From the NCBI GenBank assembly GCA_015680685.1, contig MNCI01034697.1:797537-861536 (forward strand): a stretch of 64,000 bases of DNA. Reading direction: 5' to 3'. The stretch is from Gnetum montanum. Its lineage: Eukaryota > Streptophyta > Gnetopsida > Gnetales > Gnetaceae. Made by a program: the position numbers and the translations under genes. The notes beneath the pieces were generated by a model. That model made no database searches. It saw nothing but the letters and a program-made list of their open reading frames with translations, and was not told the origin of the DNA. The stretch's first letter is position 1. Every line of letters begins with the position of its first letter. Below are positions 11,049-22,522 of the stretch, one piece after another.

Positions 11049-13297
11049 GTTGTTGAAGCCAACAACCTCCCAAAGGATCCTAGGCCTTGTGCGCCTCCTA
11101 ATCCATGCCCAGTTAGGAAGCAACTACCTAACCAAGACTTTTCCTTGGCCAAAAATGTACTAGGTGGCTGCCTACCCCTTGCCTCCACATGCCATGCATT
11201 TTTTATTTTCGCTTGCATTGCATTTGTTCATGCATTTACATTTTGCATGCTTGCTTAGTTTACACACTACTTTGCTTTGTTTATGCATTTCTACTTTGTT
11301 TATGCATCCATCCACTTAACCTATGAATTGCATTTGAAAAATATCAAAAACACATAAAAATCAAAAAAAATCATAAAAGTACAAAAACATGTGACCTGAA
11401 AAGGCCTTAAACTAGCAACCCCTCCATGGCCCAAAAAGGCATTAAACTAGCATCATGGCCTATCATGGCCTTAAACTGGCAATGTTCCTCATGTTTGGCC
11501 ATGGTCTTAAACTAGCAACATATGGCTCAAAATGGCCCTAAAACTATCAATTCCTTTGTAATGGTCCAAAAAGGCCATAAACTAGTGTACGGCCTACCAT
11601 GGCCTTAAACTAGCACCTTTGGCCTACCATGGCCCTAAAATTAACAACACATGTCCCAAAATGACCTTAAACTAGCAAAACACATGGCCCGAAATGGCCT
11701 TAAACTATTGTTGTAGCTTGGAATGGCCCAAAACTATCACTTTTCACAATGCTTTCCTCTCACTTGTGCACATTAACCTTGTTACACAGTTGCCACTTGA
11801 TGTTGTTTTTCTAGTTGATTTTTATAGGATCTTGTAGGCACACAACATGGCTATGCATGCGGCACCATACCTTACCAAAGCAACGTAAGCACACAACTCA
11901 TTCGCCATGATGCTAAAATTGGCACAGTTGTCTGCCATGATGCTAAAACTAGCATAGCACTCATCCACCATGATGCTAAAACTAGTACAGCTCATCCTTT
12001 GGTTATGAAATTAAACTAGCACAATAGCTCATCTGCTATGATGTTAAAATGGCATCCACATCCACCATCCACTACAATGTTAAACTGGTACCTTGAAGTT
12101 TGCTAGGACTCTAAACTAGCATCCCATGGTTTGTTAGGACCTTGAAGTAGGTTCACAGTCTACTAGGACTTTAAACTAGCATGTTGCTAATCTTTTAAAG
12201 CACTTGCATTGATGCAACCTTTTGAGCACTCATAGCATCATCGCACTAGCACTTCTACTAACTTTCTGCGCACTTGCAACCGGTTTAGCTTTTCATGCAT
12301 CTACAACATCTTTGCATCTAGCATTTCACTTGCATTTCATGTTTTATGATTTTCTTGTCTTCTCATAGTTGTGTTTGCAGGATGAAGCCATGGAGGTTGT
12401 CATGCAAAGGAACTTATCATCATAGCAGCAAGCCACCACATCGCTCCAATGTGCATGATTGGGCTAACAATGTGACTCAAGAGTGTACATCCTCCTCATC
12501 TTGTTCTAGCCTACACACATTTACTCCCACATTTCCATACCCTCTTACGTTTCTCACATTTTCCTACATGCAAACCCTCTAATGCATACACACTATAAAT
12601 GCACATGCCATACTCTCTTCACATCCCATCACAAAATCCATGATGAACGTAATGTAACTTTTCCCATGGGAAGCCTCTATGGCCTAATCAAAGCCCAAGC
12701 GGATGTAACACAACTCATCTTGGGGATGAAACACCTATCCCATAGATGCAACACAATTACATTAAAGTAAGGTCCATTAGGTGGCACGCAGTCCACCTGA
12801 GGGAAACCATCCCATAGTTAGAATCTTAAAATATGTAGAACCCAAAGCAGGTTCACCTCGCAAATCAAAAAAGAAAAAAACTTTAAAAAAAAGTAAAAAA
12901 AAAAAAAGAACAAGAAAAAGCACATCCCCAAGAAAATTGACAATGCTATAGTTTCGCAACTAGCCCAGCCTTGGATCGACTCTAACTCTCTCATGAGCAC
13001 TTCGATGAGAGGTCAACATTTCAAGGGCAAGCCACTTCATGTCATGGTCATTGTCAGCTGTGCTGACTTTGCCTCTTACATCATGATACACTATTTGCAT
13101 TTTATCTCCCTTGTTTGCATTTCATCTCCCTAGCATTACCTACATCCTTTGCCCCAGCATACCCCTATCCATAACACTCTTGAACATGGTGGAATGACAC
13201 CTGATCTAGTACTGACGAGTGATGTTGGTGTCACATTTGCTATGGTGTTTTGCAATTCTTTGTCAATGTTTCTTAGGCCATCCCTCCAAACATCAAC
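11049..13297 (+). repeat. B non-coding region with TTAAACTAGCA array
   Basis: Between protease and the polypurine tract there is no domain of any kind. From 11395 to 11740 and from 11890 to 12190, units of roughly 30-40 bp share the core 'GGCCTTAAACTAGCA' or 'ATGATGCTAAAACTAGCA'. About twenty are visible. The remainder (12200-13297) is unique sequence related to A 3415-3640 (reversed) and, near its end, to the D 3' untranslated region. Confidence 0.75.
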
Positions 13298-13310
13298 AAA
13301 GAGGGACTAA
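13298..13310 (+). other. Polypurine tract of element B
   Basis: AAAGAGGGACTAA directly precedes the 3' LTR. D has AAAGAGGGGCCAA at the same place. Confidence 0.7.
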
Positions 13311-14702
13311 TGAAACACCACAAAATTTTGGGTCCCAACATCTTGAATACAAATTTGGCTAAATGTCAAAATGGTGGCACTTTGCCCAAATTTTTCTAAG
13401 TGTTGAGCATAGTCAGCTCAAACTGCTAGATTTCTAAAATTTTTCTAACTATTAGAACGATGAAACTTTCTGCAAATTTCTCTAAGTGTTGGGACTACAC
13501 TCTCCATTGCAGTAGAGCGTAGTTAGGTTCAATGACCAACTTTTTGTAATTTTGGCTAAGTGTTTGAACGAGGTCACAAGATGCAAAATTTTTCTAAGTG
13601 TTGAGACTACACTCTCCACTACCGAGAATATGCTCTAGAGCATAGTCAGTGTAGTCAACACATAACAACTAGTTTTGCAAGATTTTTTCTAAGTGTCAAA
13701 ACGATGACACAAGCTATAGATTTTTTCTAAGTGCTGAGACTACACTCTCCATTGTTGGGTTTTGGAATATTTTTTCTAACTGTCGAGACTACGCTCCAGA
13801 GTGTAGTTTGGGTCAAGCATAGTCCCAACTACCCCTCTACCACGTGGCAGCCAATCCATATTTTTTAACAACCCTAATCCTATAAATATTGCTACCTTGG
13901 GAATTTTCAAGAGGGGAGAGTGCAAAATTTAGATGGTTGGCATTTTTCAAGTTTGACAGTTGGCATTTGGGCATACCCTTGCCTTGGGCATTTTCAAGAG
14001 GGGAGAGAGAAAATTTCAAATGGTTGGCATTTTTCAAGTTTGGTAGTTGGAATTTGGGCAAACGAGACCCAAAGGCACACCAGTGACCCAGAGAGGCAAA
14101 ATTGTAGACCACAGCCCACTATAGCCCCCATGCAACGTAGTTGAACATCACAACCCATAGTACACAGTGATGGCCAACTCGGTAGGCATAGACACCACAA
14201 CAAGCACTAGACTTCATGGCTTGACATCACTAAGACTATGACTACTCTCTCCACTATGCCTATTGTACACTACATACCTTCTAAACCCCTTTTGAAGTTA
14301 ACTACACTCAACCCCATTTGGGGTAGTGTTCTATTTTTCTATCTTCCTCCCTTGCATTTTCTTTGCATTTTTTTGCATTTTGTTGACATTTTGGCCTATA
14401 ACTATGCTCAGGTGGCAATCCATGCATGTCAACACATGTTTTTTGCTAAAAAAACATAACTACGGTTGGCACTATCCACACCATTAACATCGACTATGCT
14501 AAGCATTATTCACATGGTGTACACTATTGACATTGATTAACACTTAGCATCATTTGCACTTCGTAAGTTCTTGTTTGATCGACAAGACCATTTAGGGTAC
14601 CCTATCTTCACCTTCAGCAAGGCCCTCACTTGGATGTAAGGCTAGGCTATGTGCTAGTCGACCCCTCGATGTTCCAGCTACCGACGTTTTTTCTCACTAA
14701 AA
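13311..14702 (+). repeat. 3' LTR of element B
   Basis: It starts TGAAACACCACAAAATTTTG and its last 120 bp match 1-119. The U3 holds degenerate units around 'TTTTTCTAAGTGTTGAGACTACACTCTCC' (13380-13830, shortened in places) and two 'GTTGGCATTTTTCAAGTT' repeats (13935-14050). A TATA box is at 13881. The exact end is uncertain by a few bases. Confidence 0.85.
13881..13888 (+). promoter_or_regulatory. TATA box of B 3' LTR
   Basis: TATAAATA lies in the context CCTATAAATATT, at the same relative place as in A. Confidence 0.6.
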
Positions 14703-14835
14703 AGGTCATAGTGGATCGTAATACTAGTTTAATGTCTTAGCGGATGGTAATGCTAGTTTAACATCTTAGTGGACATGGATGCCACTTGAAGGCCACAGCA
14801 GACCATAATGCTAATTTAACATCTTAGTGGATGTG
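14703..14835 (-). repeat. TTAAACT repeats of element C
   Basis: Four or five units read on the minus strand as 'CCACTAAGATGTTAAACTAGC'-like blocks (shortened). They follow directly after the end of the B 3' LTR, marking the return to C. Confidence 0.7.
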
Positions 14836-15260
14836 GTATGAAAGAGATGTATATTTATAAGGCTTTTTCAATCATAAGCAAGAATAAAGAAAGAATGTAA
14901 CAAATAAGTAAAAGTATAAATGAACATAGGCTATATGCAACGGCTACTGAGTAAAACATCAAATGCATAATAAAATGCAAAAGAAAAGCAAGGCTACATG
15001 GCTATTAGTACATCTAGTCATAGGAGCATGGGAAGGTTAAAGTAAACTTCACTTGTGCAAATTCTTCCTAATCTATGCAAAATTAGGGAGTCAGTAAGGC
15101 CTGCTTTGCATAAGATTATATTCATCATCCCATTAGCTTACAATGTTAAAAGGGAGTTCATCTCATAATGTATCACGTGCTTATCATTGTCCTTGTTGGC
15201 TCTCTTGGATTGTTGCTCTTCATGGCTAGAAGCTTCTTTTCGAATTTCCACATCGAACCC
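14836..15260 (-). other. Element C region 3' of protease, non-coding
   Basis: AT-rich sequence comparable to A 4100-4600. No domain or repeat of note was seen. Confidence 0.5.
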
Positions 15261-15263
15261 CTA

Positions 15264-15705
15264 CTATATATCTATGTTGTTGATAGCCAGGGGAATTGCA
15301 CTATTACCATGAATGATGATTTTACCTCCCTCATCAGGGAGGTGAATGTTTTGATGAATGGAAGAGGACACATCTCGTAATTAAGCCAACCAATATCTTC
15401 CAAATATTAGGTTGAATCCTAGTGTCTCTTCCACCATCAAGAAGTTGGCAGTTGTGAGGAATTACTCCCTAATCACAAAATCCAAGGAGATAGACCCCTT
15501 GACAACAACTCTTTATCCATTGAAGGACTTAAGAGCTATAGTGGCTATAGGTTGTATTTTCTTAGTTAAGCCCAAGTGTTCAACAATGGTGCATGCGATA
15601 ACATTGGTTGTGGCTCCATCATCAACATGCAATTGATGGATTTTAGTTATCCTATGCATATGGTTATGAATAAAGGGACTATAGTTACTTCCCCATTTTG
15701 GGGAT
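15264..15705 (-). pseudogene. pro: Element C aspartic protease, degenerate
   Basis: The minus-strand reading gives VDDGATTNVI near 15625, then an LKSFNG block, VVKGSISLDF, ANFLMVEE and FNLIFGRYWLA. The last is the ILGRPWLA signature with the Pro lost. It is the same domain as in A, B and D. Three or more stops interrupt it, and its upstream linker is displaced to 34541 by element E. The region ends at the left copy of the GGGAT target duplication. Confidence 0.75.
15701..15705. other. Target site duplication of element E (left)
   Basis: GGGAT lies before the LTR start at 15706 and is repeated at 34536-34540. Confidence 0.9.
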
Positions 15706-16567
15706 TGATGAACTGTATTTTTTTGGCTCTAATATCATATACCCAATATCGGGGGCTCAAAGGTGATGTCAGATATTCGATGTTAAGGGATGTGCATTGG
15801 CCTATAAATATAGCGCTTGGGTGTATGGTTTGGGCATAAGTTTTGCCATAGCATAGTAGAACCCTTGTAGTTTTTCTTCCTCAAAGTTAGAATATTTTCC
15901 CAAGTGCCCATAGGAAGAGTCATTGAGTGTACAGATCTTTATTTGAGCACTATTGTACTTGAGCACAATAGTGTTTGCAGTAATAAAGACAAGCTTTTTG
16001 ACATACCTTGCAATACTTTGACTAAATTAAATAATTTATTTATGCATTTAATAATTTATCTAATTTTATTTAATGTTTTCAAGTAATTAAGCTAAATTAA
16101 GATAAGTTAAGTTAGCTAGGATAAATAGAAATTAATTAAGCACATAAGTACGACCACTTTGAGCATGTGCATGATGCTTGGTAATCCTAGTAAAGCTTAA
16201 CGTTTGGTAACCTAGAAGCATTATACATGTTTAGGATGTGTACAAAAATTAGGACCTGATACTTATGTTAAATTAGATAGAGATTAATTAGTTAGATTAA
16301 ATTAGACATTAAGAAATTACTTCATTTCTTTATCTTAAACATCAAGAACATAAAACATAAAAAATGATAAAAATTAGATGCCTCAGTTGCACTTAACCAT
16401 ACTGCTGCATTTCACAAGTGTAATTGGAAAGACAATGATTGTAACAATTATACTTCACTTCCTAGAACCAGTGTACTTGAAAACTTAAGGTCTACAAAAT
16501 TTGACTAGATCGCATGTGAACACTTGTGATTTGTATGGTTGAGCATAGGGGTATTCATCACTCATCA
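15706..16567 (+). repeat. 5' LTR of element E
   Basis: 862 bp, TGATGAACT to ACTCATCA, matched by 33665-34535. Near the start it carries ATATC-containing motifs, followed by a TATA box. Confidence 0.9.
15803..15810 (+). promoter_or_regulatory. TATA box of E 5' LTR
   Basis: TATAAATA in CCTATAAATATAGC, conserved in the other LTR at 33774. Confidence 0.6.
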
Positions 16568-16568
16568 T

Positions 16569-16586
16569 TGGCGCCATCATCAGGGA
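16569..16586 (+). other. Primer binding site of element E (tRNA-Asp type)
   Basis: TGGCGCCATCATCAGGGA lies 1 nt after the LTR. It resembles TGGCGCCGTTGCCGGGGA, the tRNA-Asp site known for Athila elements. Confidence 0.8.
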
Positions 16587-16732
16587 CGTTTTTTTTGATA
16601 CGTGCATTATCTAGGAACTTAGTGAAAACCATTTAACATTGTTGAAATGAACCCTAAGGTCACATTATATGCCAAAATAACAAAAATAATTATAACGAAA
16701 AACATTGAGTTTTATTTTTTCTAAATGCTAGA

Positions 16733-18694
16733 ATGTCTTCTTCTTCTCACAGGAGTGATTCTCCTTCTAAATTTGGGTAAACATCTAATTGGCAAAGAAT
16801 TGAACAAATAGATCAACAAGTGTCCCATCAATAAAGGGTGGTATATGCTCATCTTGATGAGTGTGTGTCCAACTTCACCTTTTTTCTACACTGGGATGAA
16901 TAGGTTTGGTAGCAGAACTTGGAGGGAAACATTGTGTTCCCACCCAATCAATCCATTCCTCTAATGCTTCAATGCACTCTTATGAGGTTGGGTCTACAAG
17001 TACTTCATTTTGAATATGTTGTGTAGGATAGTGATGCTAGGGAGTAGCATCCCACAAATGCACAATGTAAAAGGGATCAAAAATAAGAGAAGAATTACGA
17101 AATTGCAAAGGGAAAATGGTCTAATGACTCCTCATTCCTGTTGTACAAAAGAGATGGTAAGGGCTTTTTCTCTAAGGGCTCATCATTTAATGACATTCCT
17201 CTCTTTGATTTTGGTCAAGAAGGCTAAAATCAGAACCTAGACTCTACTATCCATAATTTCGGCTCTGGTAAGAATGGGTCCCATAGGAGGATCATGGTAG
17301 GGAGAAGGATAAGCATCACAATCTTGATTGGGATTGTGACCATTGAAGAGGGGGTAGTAGGCACTATGGTGGTGCTAGTTCTCCTTCCCCTTCACCTTTG
17401 TCATCATCTTCTTCCTCTTCTAGCTTCAAACACAACTGCAAAGGGTGTGATCTTGATGGAGGTGACCAATGAGATTGAAATGATCATAGAGCTCATCAGG
17501 CAAGTCAAGATTAGGGGCGTAGGCATTCAAGGAAGGCTCATCATCATAAAAGTAGGGGTAGCAGAGGACATCATAGTTACCATGGATATCACTGAGGCCA
17601 TGGTTATGATGAGCCTTTACTTGCCACTTGAAGAATGTTGAACATCACAGAGGTAGTGAAAATTACTACAAGGCATGTAAAGGATAGCTAGATTAAGAGG
17701 CTAGACATAAACAATATTCCCAACTTCGAAGGGGGATATAACTTAGATCTACAAAGTCATCTTCAAGCCTTTCATGATGCATGTGCCTTGCAAAATGTGG
17801 AGAATGATTACCAAAAGCTTAAACTATTCCCAAGGACACTCATTAAGGAAGTAGAGAGTTAGTACCAGTCCCTAGAACTGAAATCCATTAAATGCTGGAA
17901 TACAATGCTTGAACTGTTCAATGAAAAATATCGAACGTACTCTTAAGTGTACAACTTGAGAAGGTAGATCCAAGGATGGAAATAAGGGACACATAAACCT
18001 TTGGATGTAGCCATTGGTGGATACTATTCTCTACTGCACATATGTCCTAGCCATGGTTATTCTCAATAGAAACAACTTCGTCATATCATAGATGGGCTTT
18101 GATTAGAAACAAGGAGAAATCTTGAAGTTTATGCCAAAGGGTGATTGTTAGAACTAAGAGTCCATCAGATTCAAAGGCTGATTGAGTAAGTATCAAAGGA
18201 AGAAGGTGAGTTAAGAAAATGAGAAAGTGCAGAAGAATACAATATGGGCCCTTTCATCAAAAAGAGGAAGGTTTGCTTTTATGATAGTGAGGAGGAGTCA
18301 AGACTTGATGAGGTGGTGAACAAAAAGACCTTACCAGTCCAACTATCTATGAAATTTTAGCCAACATAGATAAAATGTGGGATTTGTTGGATGAAAAATT
18401 CCAAACTACTCTAAAAATTACAAAAGAATCAAGGGAGCAAGGTAGTAATTGTGATTGTAGGAGGCAGAGAGAAGCTAAATATGCCTACCAAAGGGGTAAG
18501 GGAAAAGTTGTTGTATTACCAGAAGTTGTGGAGCTAAAATTAGATGATGATGATAGGTGTGACATTTTCCAATACAAACATCCTAAAGGATGTTGTCCTA
18601 TCATGTCACACTTGTAGGAGTTTGGGTGTATGCTCTGAAACCTAGATTGGCAAGAAGGCAAGCACCTAGAAGATTCCCTTATCCTTAAGACAAT
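16733..18694 (+). pseudogene. gag: Element E gag, degenerate
   Basis: The likely start is the Met at 16733 (MSSSSHRSDSPS). The capsid core is at about 17690-18260, where blocks such as SIKCWNTMLELFNEKY, HIIDGL and KEEGELRK align with the gag of F (25924-25523, minus). A cysteine/histidine stretch near 18555-18640 (CDIFQYKHPKGCC) parallels F (CNICLYNHPKGQC) and may be a zinc-binding segment. Numerous stops and frame changes occur. The reading is cut at 18694 by element F and resumes at 27429. Confidence 0.7.
18690..18694. other. Target site duplication of element F (left)
   Basis: ACAAT is repeated at 27424-27428. Confidence 0.9.
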
Positions 18695-19408
18695 TGATAA
18701 GTGGCAAGGTACCCCTACACTCAACCATACGAATACGAGTGTTTCATGCATGATTCGATCAAACTCTGCAGATAGACTAGTTGTGGTATCTAGACGATTA
18801 CTTGTAGATCGTAGTTCGCTATCTTCCCACCTGGACTAGTATTAGCTTTGTCACATATGGTTTAGTCCAGAGTGAGGTGAATGATGTGTTCCTAACTAAT
18901 GCTACTCCTAGGTATGATGGTAAATAATGTCAACTAAGCTACGAGAGAGAATGGGAGACAATCTAAACTAGCCTAAGTGCGATGAGCATCCGTTCTTTAA
19001 TCATCCTTACACATGTTGAACCTCGTGCACGACTACCACTGGGATTACCAAGCGTATGGCCTAGGTACGCTACTGGGTTACCAAGTAGTCACACTTAAAT
19101 GCTTGTGATTAAGTCGTACTCATTTCGAATTACTAAGAGATAAGGGTAAAGACATATTAACTAAGAAATAAATAAATAACGATAACAATTAATTAATTAA
19201 GTTAATTGGATGCTACAATGATGAAGTAATCTTGATCTTTATTGTCGGTCATGTGTGTGTCCAAGTACGTCACACTCGAATAAGGATGTCATACAATTAC
19301 AATCATCACATTGTGGGCATGCACTGGGAGAAAAGGGTTGAGAGGAAAACTACTAAAAACTAAAAACTTAAAAACTTCAAAAACTACCTACTAGATCTGC
19401 CTACCTCT

Positions 19409-19416
19409 TATTTATA
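19409..19416 (-). promoter_or_regulatory. TATA box of F 3' LTR
   Basis: CTATAAATAAG on the minus strand, conserved at 27292-27299 in the 5' LTR. Confidence 0.6.
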
Positions 19417-19429
19417 GATGAGGAGATAG

Positions 19430-19505
19430 GCTACGATATCGCATCTAGGCTACAATATTGCGTACATGATATCGCGTACACGATATCATGGGTGTGATAT
19501 CATAG
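19430..19505. repeat. GATATC palindrome cluster in F LTR
   Basis: Five units of the type GTACACGATATCATG. The same cluster is in the other LTR (27310-27405), and a three-unit copy lies inside F at 23028-23068. Confidence 0.75.
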
Positions 19506-19526
19506 CCAACAATTCATGACTCATCA

Positions 19527-19539
19527 TACCCCCACAACT
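19527..19539 (-). other. Polypurine tract of element F
   Basis: The minus strand reads AGTTGTGGGGGTA directly before the LTR, identical to E 33652-33664. Confidence 0.8.
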
Positions 19540-19799
19540 GAATGAAAACTTATCCTTGAGTTAAAGTGAGAATAATCGCCATTGATTACACAGTGGATAG
19601 GTATGGGATTATTGACTGAGGAGAATTGGTTCATGCTGTAGTGTGGAATCAGAACAAAATTGAGACACAACATGGAGAATGGATGGCTACAATCAGAATT
19701 AGAAGAAAATCCTATAGCTACAAAATTGGTAGAACTCATGTAGTTCCTGGTAGCGGTAGCTCCTTCATGGGTGCCTTTCTCTTGTCTTGTGTTCTAGGT

Positions 19800-22522
19800 C
19801 TTAGGATTTGATGGCGTTGAAGTATGGCCTGGAGTTTCTCCTCTTCATTTCAGAGATCCTATGTCGTCCATGCCAATGTTTCGATGTTTGATGAAGTCGG
19901 CACCTCCCATGGACACAGTAGTTGCAAAAACATTTTATTTTCTTTAACAAACTAGGCCACAAATGCCCACCGTTCTTCCTCATAAGCTCTGGCTTTGTCT
20001 CTGTATTCTTGAAAATATGCAAGACTTTGAGCCAAGTCTGTTGTGACACCTTTTTGCCCCTCGTAGCTTGCTTTAACCACCTCAAGTTCAAAATTTGAAA
20101 CCTTCAATTTTTGCAATAATTTCTTAGGTTCTGCAAATTCTATTTCATATTTGACATACCTGTTGCTTGAGCTCTATTCTTGGCTACCCTACTGTTAACA
20201 TGGCAAGGTTGGCATATCACAAGTTTGCAAACTCCATGTACTTTGTAAGGTCCTAGATCTGTAGGTCTTGGTTCTTAACTTCCGCCTTGTGGGCAAATGC
20301 ATATGCGTCCAATATGGCCCGCCAATCCATGTGTTGAGCACTGAGAGCATTGATGTGGGCCTTGGCCATATGGATCTCCTTCTCGATGATCCATTTATAC
20401 ATCTTCACCTGGTCCTAGAAATTCTCCTTTAGCTTCTCATGCTATTTAGCCTCATTCTGCCACGCACTTATTTCAATATTTGTCTTCTAACGAATGGCAC
20501 GTACCTCCTTCATCGAGAGGGTTCAATTTTCCCTAGCTAAATGGTTCATGTCCTGGTTGACCCTGATTAGTTTTTCTCTCAGCTGTTGAAAATTTTCTTT
20601 GAGAACATTCTTTTGTTTCTCCATAGAGGTCAACTGAAGATTGTCAACAACAAGTTGCTTGTTTTCTTCTTGTAAGGCTTTGAGTGCCTTGATATGCACG
20701 TAAGTTTGCACTTGTGCCGTAGAGGCATCCCAAACATTCTTCTCTTTTTCTTTCACTACCTTCTTATTCTCTGTCAATAATTTGGTAATTTGCTTGGTTT
20801 TAAAAGTGTCCAACTGGTCTGCGGGAATGAATTGCGAAGGATCTTGTTGTGCTGCTTGCAGGGTCACGAGCCTTTCTTGCAATCTTTGCACCTAGGATTC
20901 AATTTGCTCAACCCTCATCTCTGTCAAGACCAGCTTCCCTTTAGTGGAAATGAGGTCCGATTGAATTACTGTAACATCCTGTGGGATGTCAAATAAGGAG
21001 GTCATTACCTGTCCTATTCGTAGCAATCGATCAAGTACATCCTCATGTTCCGCAGGATTCATTGAGGTTCTGACCAAAGTTGGAGCATCCCATGCTCCTG
21101 TAAGATCTACTGGTGGCACAACAGGTACATTAAATGATTCTTTAATGTGGTCTGCGACCACTTATGCAGCTCCTGTTGTATCCTGGTGCTACATGACCAT
21201 CACTGTGGCCCCTTCACCAGTTTCTAATTACACTTGAAAGGATGCAGCGTTCCCTGAGATCTGTTATGACCAAGTGCTCTTCGCTCCCCCTTTATGGATG
21301 GACACTTTACCCCTTGTGCGATCCAAAGAAACCATGGGTTGTATGGCATTGTTGATGACGTGGAAGAGATTTGCATCATCACGACTTCCCCAACTGATCG
21401 TCTCAATGATGGCCCTAAAATGGCTCATCGACGATCTGTAATCTTGCGATGGTGACGGTGGCTGTTTCTACTGGCCATGCTAGGCCTTGCTTCTTATTGT
21501 TGGCTGGCTCTTATGCTTGGAAGTTGGCTGGGTCCTACAAGTTGAGTTGCAGTTGGCCCTACCGTCTGTTCTTTTTTTTGTTCTAGCCCCAGAGTCTCAC
21601 CACTGATTTTCCTTGCGACTGGTGGCTTTAGTAGTTCAGCATATGAAGCATTTTGGGCTTTTCGAAGGACATCATTGATGTATCCTCTGATGCCAGCACA
21701 TCTGCATAGCTTTCTGATAAGACAAGGGAAGGGCAACGTAAGATTTCTTGTATTCCATTCTTCAAACTACCTCAGGATCTCCATAAAATATAGATGAGGT
21801 ATGTTAGCATTAACCTTTCCCATCAACACTGCACATCCTCTTGCCACATATGTTGAAATTCTTTTTAAGAATTTTGTGGGGAATATGTGATAGGTCCCTA
21901 TTTTAAAATATATCCTCTCTTCTAACTTCAACTCCCCAAACGTCTTATCTTCCTTGCCATATGTCCTTTCTAACCAAACTCGTAGTACATTAGGGTTTGA
22001 GCAAGTAGACAACTGAGCAATATTTGGCCTTGTATTTGGGAGGTTTAATACTTTTGAAATGGCCTAAATAGAGAAATCAATAGTCACACCACAAATGTTA
22101 ACCGTGGTGCCTTGTTCTTTGTTGTGCCAAAATTGGTACATTTCCCCTAAGTACTAGGCACCGCTTTTAGAGAGGATAGGCCATAATGAGGACCCTTTGA
22201 GGTGATCCCTAATGGCCTCTTGAGAAAATTATACAAAAGATACAAAATTTAATTCCACAATCACTGCAATGAATATGGACCTTTTATGGATGGCCTGAAC
22301 ACAATCCTAGGGCAACGTGAGATGTTGTCCTTGTTTAGATGCTGCAGTAGCTCCTCCTTCCGCCTGCCTTGATTATATAGTAGTAGGGTCCTCTTGGTGG
22401 ATACTAAATGATTGTTCCTCTTGTTCTGCATGTTGTCCAGTAGGAACTTGTCCTTCACCTCTCCTGGGTCGTTTCATCCCTCCTTGAGCAGGACCTTCCT
22501 ATTGTCCATGTTTCGGGGCCAT
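19800..22522 (-). pseudogene. Element F extra ORF: plant-transposon-type domain plus coiled coil
   Basis: The start at 22522 (ATGGCCCCG) follows immediately after a good splice acceptor (TGTGATTGTAG), which suggests expression from a spliced mRNA. A 'GVTIDFS...AISKVLNLPN' block near 22060 and the segment ERIYFKIGTYHIFPTKFLKR (21930-21870) form a domain also present in G and in the antisense gene of D. Downstream, 21161-20523 contains 'STKGKLVLTEMRVEQ' and a long charged heptad-rich coiled coil, which runs on with stops to about 19800. It lies where Athila elements carry an env-like ORF, but I see no clear membrane segment. About ten stops make it a pseudogene. Confidence 0.7.

Larger units (their letters stand above)
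1..14702 (+). mobile_element. Element B: Tat-like gag-protease LTR retrotransposon, interrupted by element A
   Basis: The element is present in two blocks, 1-1920 and 9681-14702, split by the insertion of element A. The left block holds the end of the 5' LTR, a primer site and a decayed gag. The right block resumes in the proline-rich linker, then protease, a 2.2-kb non-coding stretch, a polypurine tract and a 3' LTR. Reading 1920 directly into 9686 restores the order seen on the minus strand of A around 5930-5960, which proves that the blocks belong together. No RT, RNase H or integrase is present, so it is non-autonomous. The two LTR ends (1-119 and 14583-14702) have diverged clearly, so the insertion is old. 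It appears to sit inside element C, which resumes at about 14703. Confidence 0.85.
18695..19526 (-). repeat. 3' LTR of element F
   Basis: 832 bp, highly similar to 26578-27423. It carries a cluster of GATATC-centred palindromes (19430-19505) next to a TATA box at 19409-19416 (minus strand). Confidence 0.9.

Noticed and set aside
12346-12582. Readings at 12346-12770 in the B non-coding region
   Set aside because: The matching segment in A (3500-3640, minus) is not open, so no conserved coding is supported.
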